DNA of 12,063 nt from the NCBI GenBank assembly GCA_024277095.1, contig JAJRVX010000084.1, forward strand, positions 1 to 12,063, in the 5' to 3' direction. The notes below the pieces were generated by a model that searched no databases, was not told the DNA's origin, and worked only from the letters and a program-made list of their open reading frames with translations. This DNA comes from DUEN01 sp024277095. GTDB taxonomy: Bacteria; Chloroflexota; Anaerolineae; DUEN01. Positions 5,303 through 11,851 of this stretch are shown one piece after another (the stretch's first letter is position 1; every line of letters begins with the position of its first letter). Made by a program: the position numbers and the translations under genes.

Positions 5303-7605
5303 CCTCCACCGATGGTCAAGTCTACGCCTTCCTCGGCTGCGAAGGCCCGCCCGACCAGCAGGTACGTCAGCCCGATGGCGACCAGTACGATAAAGATCAG
5401 GATCATCGAGTAGGCGGCGGCCGTACTCATGCCTCCCTGCTCCACCTCGCTCAGGATCCAGACGGTCAGGATCGGCCACTCGGCCGTGGTCAGGAAGATG
5501 ATGGCCGAAAGGCTGGTCATATGGCGGGCGAAGGCGAAGATGAGCCCGGCGATGAACGCGGGCAGGATCAAAGGCATGGTGATGTGTCGGAAGGTGTATT
5601 GGGCATCGGCGCCCAGGCTGGTGGACGCCTCCTCGATAGCCGGATCGATCTGCTGAAGCGCCGCGACGCCGGCGCGCACCGAGGCCGGCAGGCTGCGCAC
5701 CGCGTACGCCGCGATCACGATATATGGCGTGCCCACCAGCGCCAACGGTTTTCCGACGAAGGTGAGCGCCGCGCTGAGCGCCAGGAACGACAGCGCAACC
5801 CATTGTTTCGTCCCCTCCCGGACGCGGGAGATCGCATAGATGCCCAGCGCCAGCGAGGTGAAGCCCAACATGGCCATGGTCGGGCGGGTGAACACCCGGA
5901 TGGCGGTGCTCGTTCGTGTGATGATCTTGGGCCAGGTCGTCCCGGGAAGCGTGCGGCCCCACGCGGCCAGCGGCTGAGTGATGAGGGGGCTCAGGTTGTA
6001 TATGGCCAGAAGCGCAGCCATGATGAGCGGCGCCAGCATGGCGCTCCGGCGTCGTTCGGGCGGCGCCCAGCGCGCCGCCGCGGCGGCGATCCCCAGGAAG
6101 GCCACCATCAGCAGGTAGCGCCAGGCGTTCTCGTACAGATAGATGCCGGGGAGCCACGTCAGCCCGTAACCGATCAGCGAGCCCACGGCCAGGATGGCGA
6201 GCCGCCGCCGCCAGTCGGCGACGGCGTTGGCGACCAGGTAGCCGGCCAGCATGCCGTAGATCAGCACGACCACCACGATGGGCGCCTTGATGAAGGCGAT
6301 GATGTAGCCGATGCCCAGGATCGTGCCCGGGACGGCACCGCCCAAATTGGAGACGAAGTCCAGGGCCTGCTTGCCCGAGAAGGCCTTTCGCACGACCAGG
6401 AAGGCGATCACCATTCCGGCGATCCCGGCGATGGGGGTGGCCACGGCGGACAGGAACGTGGTGGAGAGGATCGCGTTCAAGCCTCGTCCCAGGGCGTCGC
6501 CGTAGTGGCTGAGGTCCAGGCTGTAATCAATGCCCCATAGTCGGGTGATGGAGCCGACGAAGATGGAGAGATAGAGCATGAGGATCAGCAGCAGCATCAG
6601 GGTGGCCACTATGATGAAACTCCATCGGATGACCGGCTCCTTGACCTGGAGCTGACCGCCGGTGGGCTTCCCGGTGACGGCGATGTAGGAGCGACGGCTG
6701 ACGTAGTAGCGCTGGAGCAGGAACACGGTGAGCGTCGGGATCAGCAGCACCAGGGAGAGCGCTGCTCCCTTCTGTTGGTCATACTGGCCGTTAATCGCCA
6801 GGAAGATCTCCACGGAGAGCACGGTGGTATTGCCCCCCAGGAGCAGCGGGTTGCCCAGGTCGGCCAGGGATTCCACGAAGAGGAGCAGGAAGGATCCGGC
6901 CAGGCCGGGGATCAACAGCGGCAGGGTGACGGTGCGGAAGATGTGGAACTTGCTGGCCCCCAGGCTCAGCGCCGCCTCCTCCACCGACGGATCAAGGCGT
7001 TCCAGCATCGCCCGGATGATCAGGTAGGCCACCGAGAAGTAGGTCACGATCTGGACGAAGACCAGTCCGTCCAGCCCGTACACGTCGTTGGCCCCGGGGC
7101 CGAATCGCATTCCCAATAATTGCTTGGTGATAAGGCCGTTCCGCCCGAAGAGGAGCACCGTCGCGATGGCGATGGCGAAGGGCGGGGAAATGGTCGGCAG
7201 CAACGTCAGGACGTGCAGCAGCCGGGGGAAGGGCACGTTGCAGCGCACGATCGTGTAGGCGAAGATGAACCCCAGCGCCGTGCCCCCCGTAGCCGTCATC
7301 AGGCCCATGACCATGGTGTCCCGCAGCACCTGAAGGTTATGCGCCTGATAGTAGGGATCGAAGTATTGGGCGAAATACTTCATGCTGAACTCGCCGCTGA
7401 CCGGGTCGAAGAAGCCCTGCCAGGCGACGCGCAGGAGCGGGTAGGCGACGAATAAGAAGACGAAAATGCCTACCCCCATCAATCCCATGGCCAGGACGGG
7501 GTCCTGGCCGATCATTTTCAGCTCACGGTAACGTCGCCGCAGGCCCATGCGCCAGCCGCGCGCGCTGACCTCTGCGGCGGTCGGTTGGATGGCGATCTCG
7601 CTCAT
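5299..7605 (-). CDS. ABC transporter permease, fused two-domain FbpB/AfuB/ThiP type with a large membrane insertion
   Basis: This inner-membrane protein forms the translocation channel; both permease domains are fused, so it can act without a second permease. Its 768 residues exceed the roughly 520-560 usual for this class. Domain 1 spans about 90-295, with the ATPase-contacting EAA loop EEAALSLGASKFHIFRT (209-225) followed by LPLLIPG. Domain 2 starts near 370 with GTILGIGYIIAF (427-438), then is interrupted by about 178 residues (443-620). It resumes at GTPYIVIAAYAVRSLP (625-640), with the second EAA loop EEASTSLGADAQYTFRHITM (658-677). The insert appears to add five or six hydrophobic segments. 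The frame is unbroken. The upstream gene encodes the binding protein, 109 bases away with a hairpin between; the ATPase overlaps by four bases. No clear ribosome site precedes the ATG at 7605, so the start is less certain than the rest. Confidence 0.93.
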   Translation of the reverse strand: MSEIAIQPTAAEVSARGWRMGLRRRYRELKMIGQDPVLAMGLMGVGIFVFLFVAYPLLRVAWQGFFDPVSGEFSMKYFAQYFDPYYQAHNLQVLRDTMVMGLMTATGGTALGFIFAYTIVRCNVPFPRLLHVLTLLPTISPPFAIAIATVLLFGRNGLITKQLLGMRFGPGANDVYGLDGLVFVQIVTYFSVAYLIIRAMLERLDPSVEEAALSLGASKFHIFRTVTLPLLIPGLAGSFLLLFVESLADLGNPLLLGGNTTVLSVEIFLAINGQYDQQKGAALSLVLLIPTLTVFLLQRYYVSRRSYIAVTGKPTGGQLQVKEPVIRWSFIIVATLMLLLILMLYLSIFVGSITRLWGIDYSLDLSHYGDALGRGLNAILSTTFLSAVATPIAGIAGMVIAFLVVRKAFSGKQALDFVSNLGGAVPGTILGIGYIIAFIKAPIVVVVLIYGMLAGYLVANAVADWRRRLAILAVGSLIGYGLTWLPGIYLYENAWRYLLMVAFLGIAAAAARWAPPERRRSAMLAPLIMAALLAIYNLSPLITQPLAAWGRTLPGTTWPKIITRTSTAIRVFTRPTMAMLGFTSLALGIYAISRVREGTKQWVALSFLALSAALTFVGKPLALVGTPYIVIAAYAVRSLPASVRAGVAALQQIDPAIEEASTSLGADAQYTFRHITMPLILPAFIAGLIFAFARHMTSLSAIIFLTTAEWPILTVWILSEVEQGGMSTAAAYSMILIFIVLVAIGLTYLLVGRAFAAEEGVDLTIGGG

Positions 7606-7665
7606 AGGAATTCGCTTTCGGAGTGAGATAGTGGATCGGCCATGTAGTGCCGATGAGAGCAGTAA

Positions 7666-7690
7666 GGGGGCGAGTCGGCGACCCGCCCCC
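7666..7690 (-). promoter_or_regulatory. Intercistronic hairpin between binding protein and permease genes
   Basis: GGGGGCG (7666-7672) pairs with CGCCCCC (7684-7690). After one A/C mismatch the stem continues as GTC (7674-7676) with GAC (7680-7682), closing on a three-base loop. On the minus-strand transcript it lies 24 bases after the binding-protein stop and 60 bases before the permease start. It is followed by TTACTGC, not a U-run, so it is more likely a partial attenuator or an mRNA-stabilising stem than a full terminator. Such stems often let a binding protein be made in excess over its membrane partners. Confidence 0.7.
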
Positions 7691-7714
7691 CATTTCCTGT
7701 CGCTTGGCCGCCGA

Positions 7715-8767
7715 TTACTTCTTCAGGTTCTCGGCCCCGGCGATCTCGTTGGTGAACTTGTCGATGAACTCCTTCTTGTGCTCGCCGCACCACTGGAAGT
7801 CATAGTCGATGAGTTTGACTTCCAGCAGCTCCGGCCGGGAGGCCTTGGCGCCCTTCACCGTGGGAGCCTGATAGGCGTGGTACTTGGGGCCGAGCTCCTG
7901 GGTCTCGGGCTCCAGCGCCCAGTCGAACCACTTCTTGGCCGCATCCAGGTGCTTGGCGCCCTTGATGATGCCCATGCCACCGATCTCGTAACCGGTGCCC
8001 TCCTCGGGGAAGGTCAACACCAGCGGCGCCCCCTTCTCGATCTCGGCCACGATGTCGTGGGAGAAGACGATGCCGACGGCCGCCTCACCCTGTCCGACGA
8101 ACTTGGCGGGCGCAGCGCCGCTCTTGGTGAACTGTAACACCTGGCCGGCGTACTTCTTCAGGAACTCCCAGCCCTCCTCCTCGCCCTTGATCTGCAGGAT
8201 GGTGCACAGGGCGGTATAGGAGGTGCCGGAGCTGGACGGATGTGCGACCATGAGCTGGCCCGTGAACTCAGGCTTCAGCAGATCATCCCAGCTCCGAGGG
8301 GGCTCCACGCCGGGATGCTCCTCCAGCCAGTTCTTGTTGGTGGCGAAGCCCAGTGAGCCCACGTAGATGCCGACCCAGTAGTTGTCCGGGTCCTTCATGA
8401 GCTTGGGATCCTTGATGTTGGCCGCGTTGGGCGACTCGTACGCCTCGAGCAGGCCCTCGTTCTTGGCGGCGATGAAGCTGTCGATGGGGCCACCCCACCA
8501 GATATCGAACTGGGGGTTGTCCTTCTCGTTGCGCAGCCGTGTCAGCGACTCACCGCTGGACATGCGCACGAAGTTGACGGTGATGTTGGGGTATCGCTTC
8601 TCGAACTCCGCCTTCATGCCCTCGCACCACTCGACCTGCGGGGTGCAGAGAAGGTTCAGCTCGGTACTCTCCTGCTGCGCTGGCTGTGCGGCCTGGGGGG
8701 GTACGCACGCACCCAACAGCAGAACGAGGACCATCATGGGGGTGATCCACATGAGATGGCGACGCAT
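7715..8767 (-). CDS. ABC transporter substrate-binding lipoprotein, AfuA/FutA/PhnS-like (COG1840 type)
   Basis: This is the extracytoplasmic solute receptor of the importer. Its 350 residues start with a lipoprotein signal: MRRH, a hydrophobic core, then lipobox LGAC with Cys21 as the acylated residue, and a Pro/Ala/Gln-rich linker. The mature part has typical features of the family: CTPQVEWC (41-48, possibly a disulfide), DIWWGGPIDSFIAAKNEGLL (88-107), GIYVGSLGFATNKNWL (133-148), AHPSSSGTSYTAL (175-187), and EEGTGYEIGGMGIIKGAKHLDAAKKW (255-280) in the C-terminal lobe. The adjacent tyrosine pair that binds Fe3+ in FbpA/FutA relatives is missing; FSHD (235-238) stands there by my alignment. 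AAGGAGGT lies five bases before the ATG, making the start secure. An anionic organic ligand such as a sugar phosphate or phosphonate is plausible, but the ligand is unproven. Confidence 0.93.
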   Translation of the reverse strand: MRRHLMWITPMMVLVLLLGACVPPQAAQPAQQESTELNLLCTPQVEWCEGMKAEFEKRYPNITVNFVRMSSGESLTRLRNEKDNPQFDIWWGGPIDSFIAAKNEGLLEAYESPNAANIKDPKLMKDPDNYWVGIYVGSLGFATNKNWLEEHPGVEPPRSWDDLLKPEFTGQLMVAHPSSSGTSYTALCTILQIKGEEEGWEFLKKYAGQVLQFTKSGAAPAKFVGQGEAAVGIVFSHDIVAEIEKGAPLVLTFPEEGTGYEIGGMGIIKGAKHLDAAKKWFDWALEPETQELGPKYHAYQAPTVKGAKASRPELLEVKLIDYDFQWCGEHKKEFIDKFTNEIAGAENLKK

Positions 8768-8772
8768 GGTAT

Positions 8773-8780
8773 ACCTCCTT
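8773..8780 (-). promoter_or_regulatory. Ribosome binding site of the substrate-binding protein gene
   Basis: On the minus strand AAGGAGGT, full complementarity to the 16S tail, ends five bases before the ATG at 8767. It implies high translation of the binding protein, in contrast with the permease gene that lacks a visible site. Confidence 0.9.
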
Positions 8781-8919
8781 AAGCGTAGTGTCCGATTGGC
8801 TGTGGAGCGTTCATTTGAATGCTGTCGTCTGTCCGAAGAAGTATGCGCCGTTGCACCTCCTTACTCTTTTCTGTTGTGGTCGATGCTGATATCGAGATCG
8901 CAACTTCACGAAAACGAGG

Positions 8920-8950
8920 GACACCCAAGACGGGGGATGGTCTGGGTGTC
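8920..8950 (-). terminator. Leader hairpin followed by a short T tract (possible attenuator)
   Basis: Eleven base pairs with a single bulge enclose an eight-base loop at 8932-8939. Downstream on the minus strand comes CCTCG and then TTTT (8915-8912). The T run is short and begins five bases after the stem, so termination would probably be partial. It lies inside the leader before the binding-protein gene, which favours a regulatory role. Confidence 0.5.
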
Positions 8951-9011
8951 ACGGGGTGAGGCAAAAGATCACGGAGGGTAATCGTGATGACTTCTTCCGT
9001 CCTCGGCTTTT

Positions 9012-9041
9012 ATTATAGCATGCCTCGGTGGAGAAACGCAA
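9012..9041 (-). promoter_or_regulatory. Sigma-70-type extended -10 promoter for the ABC transporter operon
   Basis: On the minus strand a perfect -10, TATAAT (9017-9012), is preceded by TGC, giving an extended -10. A weak -35, TTGCGT (9041-9036), lies at an 18-base spacing. It points toward the binding-protein gene 245 bases away and sits just past the terminator of the preceding operon. Two CCGAGG repeats flank the -10 box and may be operators. Confidence 0.72.
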
Positions 9042-9119
9042 TCGCGGCGAGGCCGTTTTAAAGCCCGAAATGCCCTGCCTCGATACGGCATAAGCAGAAT
9101 GTTGCAGACGGAAGTCTGA

Positions 9120-9150
9120 AAAGGGGCGTCCCACCGGGGGAGGCCCCTTT
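9120..9150 (-). terminator. Intrinsic terminator after the isomerase-like gene
   Basis: AAAGGGGC (9120-9127) pairs with GCCCCTTT (9143-9150). After a one-base mismatch, TCCC pairs with GGGA around a five-base loop. On the minus strand the stem ends in TTTTC, giving the U-run of a rho-independent terminator. It begins 25 bases after the stop at 9175 and ends the pepF-isomerase operon before the ABC operon promoter. Confidence 0.85.
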
Positions 9151-9174
9151 CCCACTGACGATCCGCCCTTGACG

Positions 9175-9957
9175 CTACAGGAGCGCCCGGAGCGTCTCGG
9201 CGCTCTCGACGATCTCCGCGGTGGGATCGTGGTCGCCGGTCTCGATCTCGATGCTCAGCGGGCCGTCATAGCCGACCATCTTCAGCGCCCGGATTACCCC
9301 TTCCACGTCCACAACGCCTTTGCCCAGGGCGCAGCACCGATGCCCGCCGCCCGGCAGGATATCCTTGAAGTGCACGTGGACGATGTGTCCTTGCAGCTCG
9401 TAGATGGCCTTCACCGGGTCACCGCCCGCCGCCGCCATGTTCCCCGTGTCCATGGTCACGCCGATCCAGTCCTCGTAGCCCTGGATGGTCTCCAGCAGCT
9501 CCTGGGCCGTCCTCTCCGGGTGGTTTTCCACGCCGACCTTGATCCCGTACTTCTGACACAATGGGTAGACCTTGTCGGCCATGTCCCGGTCGATCCAATC
9601 AGCGATGACGGGCGCTCCCAGCACCCGGGCCGCCTGGAAGGTCACCTCGGTGCGATCCAGGTTCTCCCGGGCGTCGCCCAGGCCGCTGGCGAAGGAGATC
9701 ACGCTCAATCCCCGGCGCTCGATGATCTGGCGCAGCGTGACGAAGTCGGCCAGCTTCCACGTCCAGGGCCCGGCGTGCGCCTTCCATACCTCGACGGCGT
9801 TCAATTTCGCCGGCTCCAGCCGGTCGAGGATCTCGGCGAATACCTGGGGGGTGGCGTGCTCGGTGGTGGCGCGCTCGGCCTCTGCCCAATTGAACTCGAC
9901 GCTCGGGTAACCGATGGCATCGCACACGTAGCTGGCGCTGACGAACGAGATCTGCAT
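9175..9957 (-). CDS. Sugar phosphate isomerase/epimerase-like TIM-barrel protein
   Basis: The 260-residue product belongs to the AP-endonuclease-2/xylose-isomerase-like TIM-barrel superfamily, which includes IolE, IolH-like and tagatose or psicose 3-epimerase-like enzymes acting on sugars, inositol derivatives or their phosphates. Likely divalent-metal ligands sit at barrel-strand ends: Glu144 in VGVENHP, Asp170 in MDTGN, His196 in VHVHFKD, and Glu237 or Glu239 in LSIEIET. The GKGVVDVEGVIRAL segment (212-225) is also typical. GGGGGAGG lies five bases before the ATG at 9957. The gene is complete and of normal length. It starts 41 bases after the pepF stop and is probably co-transcribed with it; a terminator follows. 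The divergent membership of this superfamily prevents naming a substrate. A link to the nearby transporter is possible, but promoter and terminator separate them. Confidence 0.9.
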   Translation of the reverse strand: MQISFVSASYVCDAIGYPSVEFNWAEAERATTEHATPQVFAEILDRLEPAKLNAVEVWKAHAGPWTWKLADFVTLRQIIERRGLSVISFASGLGDARENLDRTEVTFQAARVLGAPVIADWIDRDMADKVYPLCQKYGIKVGVENHPERTAQELLETIQGYEDWIGVTMDTGNMAAAGGDPVKAIYELQGHIVHVHFKDILPGGGHRCCALGKGVVDVEGVIRALKMVGYDGPLSIEIETGDHDPTAEIVESAETLRALL

Positions 9958-9998
9958 GAGATCCTCCCCCTTCCATGTACTGTTTGCTGCTTGCGCTT

Positions 9999-11771
9999 CT
10001 ATTCCTTCTCCATCGCCTCCAGCTCATCGATCATACCGGAGATGACGTCGAAGCCGCCCTGCCAGAAGGCGGGCGAGGTGATGTCGATCCCTGCCTCGCT
10101 CAGCACTTGCTGGGGGCTTGCCGATCCGCCGTAAGCGAGGATCTTCAGATAGGCGGGTTTGAAGGTCTCCCCCTCCTCTTTGTATCGCTGGTACAGGGAG
10201 AGCACCAGCAGTTGTCCGAAGCTGTAGGCGTACACGTAAAACGGCGTGTGGTAGATGTGCGGAATGGAGACCCACTCCCAGCGGAATTCTTCGCTGATCT
10301 CCACGGCGTCGCCGAACTGGTCGTGCAGGTTGGCCAGGTAGCGCTCACAGAGCTGATCCGTGGTTCGCCCCTCGGCGACCAGATCGTGCGCCTCACGCTC
10401 GAACAGGGCGAAGTAAGCCTGGCGCAGCACGGTGGCGTAGGTGTCGTCCAGGGCGGAGGCCAGCAGATCCCGTCGCACGGCTGCGTCCTTCTCCTCACGC
10501 AGCAGCCGGTCCGTCAGCAGCATCTCGCCGAAGACGGAGGCCGTCTCAGCCAGCGGGAGGGATGGGTGGAAGGTGAGGACGGAGTGGTGGCCGGCCAGAG
10601 AGGAGTGGATCGCATGCCCCAACTCATGGGCCAGCACGGCCACATCCCGGGCCTTGCCGGTATAATTGAGCAGGATGTAGGGGGTGACGCCCGGCAGGAC
10701 GCCGTAGGAGAAGGCCCCTCCCTGCTTGCCCGGCCGCACCTGGGCGTCAATGTGACGATCGGTGAAGACCCGTCGGGCGTGTTCCGCCATCTCCGACGAG
10801 AACGCCTGGTAGGTGTCGAGCACCAGGTCGACCGCCTCACCGTAGTCGTAGCTCTTCTCCGCGCTGACGATGGGGGCGTAGATGTCGTACCGGCGCAGCC
10901 GCTCCATGCCCAGCCAGTGGGCCTTCAGCCGGAAGTAGCGCTGGAAGACGCCCGCGTTCTCCCGACATACCCTCAGCAGGGTATCCACGGCGGCGTCCGG
11001 GATGTCGTTGGCCAGGTTCCGGACGGCGATAGGGGAGGGGAAGTGGCGCAGTTTCAAGTTCTCGTTGTACCAGTCCCGCACCCGGTAGGCGTAGATCTGT
11101 CCCAGCAGGCCGCCCTGTTCCTCGTAGACTCGATATAGCTCCTGATAGGCGGCCGCGCGGACCTCGGGGCGTGGATCCCGGGCGTACACCATCAGCTGTT
11201 CACGGGTGAGCAGCTTTTTCTGTCCGTCCACCTCCAGCTCGAAGAGGAAGCGGTTCGTGATCATGTCGTAGAGGGTGATGAGCGCGTTGATCCCGTTGAC
11301 GTCTTTGACGTTGATGATCTGTTCTTCCGGTTCGCTCAGGGTGTAGGGCTTGAAGCGGCGCAGGCTCTCCAGGAAGTAGCGGTAGTCCCCGGCGTGGCGC
11401 ATGAGGCGCTGGGCCGGCTCGTCGTCCAGCCCCTTCCACCACAGGCTGAAGAACAGGATCCGATTCTGGACGTCGGCGCCCAGTTGCTCAATCCGGCTGC
11501 GGAAGGCGAGCGCCTGCTGATCCTGGGTGTCCTCAGAGAACCAGAGGTAGGCGTAGCCGCCCAGGCGGTGCAGCGCCTGCGAGATCGCCTCATATTGACG
11601 GACGATGGCGAGGAAGTCCTCCTCCTCCATGTCGGGGGATAGCCGATCACGTTGCGCTTCCATCTCCTCCACCAGCCGTTCCAGATCGGCGATGACCTCA
11701 TCGGCGGCCTCAGGCGAGGTGAGCAGGTCGCTCAGATCCCATCGCGTGGATTCGGATACAAGAGGATGCAT
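9999..11771 (-). CDS. pepF: Oligoendopeptidase F-type zinc metallopeptidase (M3B family)
   Basis: This is a cytoplasmic peptidase that cuts short peptides, probably in peptide recycling. I place the start at 11771 (MHPLVSESTRWDLSDLL), giving 590 residues, close to the usual 560-610 of PepF. WDLSDL is the standard N-terminal motif, and AAGGAG lies nine bases before the ATG. An upstream in-frame extension to 11966 is unlike the family and covers the putative promoter. The zinc site is HELGH (382-386) within VAVLAHELGHAIHS, with Glu409 in LPLAETASVFGE as the third ligand. The C-terminal substrate-binding region has HIYHTPFYVYAYSFGQ (505-520), and GGSASPQQVLSEAGID (548-563) is typical of the tail. 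No signal peptide is present. It is the first gene of a short operon with the isomerase-like gene. Confidence 0.95.
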   Translation of the reverse strand: MHPLVSESTRWDLSDLLTSPEAADEVIADLERLVEEMEAQRDRLSPDMEEEDFLAIVRQYEAISQALHRLGGYAYLWFSEDTQDQQALAFRSRIEQLGADVQNRILFFSLWWKGLDDEPAQRLMRHAGDYRYFLESLRRFKPYTLSEPEEQIINVKDVNGINALITLYDMITNRFLFELEVDGQKKLLTREQLMVYARDPRPEVRAAAYQELYRVYEEQGGLLGQIYAYRVRDWYNENLKLRHFPSPIAVRNLANDIPDAAVDTLLRVCRENAGVFQRYFRLKAHWLGMERLRRYDIYAPIVSAEKSYDYGEAVDLVLDTYQAFSSEMAEHARRVFTDRHIDAQVRPGKQGGAFSYGVLPGVTPYILLNYTGKARDVAVLAHELGHAIHSSLAGHHSVLTFHPSLPLAETASVFGEMLLTDRLLREEKDAAVRRDLLASALDDTYATVLRQAYFALFEREAHDLVAEGRTTDQLCERYLANLHDQFGDAVEISEEFRWEWVSIPHIYHTPFYVYAYSFGQLLVLSLYQRYKEEGETFKPAYLKILAYGGSASPQQVLSEAGIDITSPAFWQGGFDVISGMIDELEAMEKE

Positions 11772-11817
11772 ACGCAATAGCTCCTTCCATGGACTGTGCT
11801 GGGGTAAGCTTTCGTGG

Positions 11818-11851
11818 ATTCTATCATGCCCCGCCTCGTCGCTCCGGTCAA
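11818..11851 (-). promoter_or_regulatory. Putative promoter of the pepF operon
   Basis: On the minus strand TAGAAT (11823-11818) is preceded by TGA, giving a good extended -10 box, 46 bases before the pepF ATG. TTGACC (11851-11846) is a near-consensus -35 but lies 22 bases away, too far for normal pairing. The -10 probably works through its TG extension, or the true -35 is weak. Confidence 0.45.

Larger units (their letters stand above)
8768..9005 (-). promoter_or_regulatory. Long structured leader of the ABC transporter operon
   Basis: About 235 nt separate the likely transcription start from the binding-protein ATG. On the minus strand this leader contains three stems. ATCACG/CGTGAT (8968-8988) is followed by CTTTT, and a short TCAC/GTGA stem lies at 8949-8959. 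The strong stem at 8920-8950 pairs GACACCCAGAC with GTCTTGGGTGTC through one bulged base and is followed by CCTCGTTTTCG. A second perfect Shine-Dalgarno (8855-8862) has no start codon at workable distance. I do not recognise any known riboswitch class. The layout would suit attenuation or another cis-acting RNA control, but this is inference. Confidence 0.5.

Noticed and set aside
5303..6157. In-frame upstream extension of the ATPase gene, which would give a 646-residue protein
   Set aside because: It overlaps the permease gene throughout, has no family similarity, and the ATPase domain starts normally just after 5302.
5521..6540. 339-codon plus-strand open frame opposite the permease
   Set aside because: The translation is dominated by Arg, Gly, Asp, Gln and His, typical of an antisense shadow, with no ribosome site or family motif.
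8779..8964. 61-codon open frame in the leader of the ABC operon
   Set aside because: No ribosome site at its ATG, it overlaps the leader stems, and its composition is not protein-like; only its last codons were kept as part of a finding.
9169..11138. Two long plus-strand open frames opposite the isomerase and pepF genes
   Set aside because: They are antisense shadows caused by GC-rich codon usage; their translations are low-complexity and rich in Val, Gly, Gln, His and Leu, and the minus-strand genes carry clear motifs.
706..11780. Recurrent ACGCAAT/ATTGCGT heptamers at 706, 4211, 9036 and 11772
   Set aside because: A few occurrences of a 7-mer on two strands of 12 kb are not far from chance; only the tandem array at 685-712 is clearly non-random.
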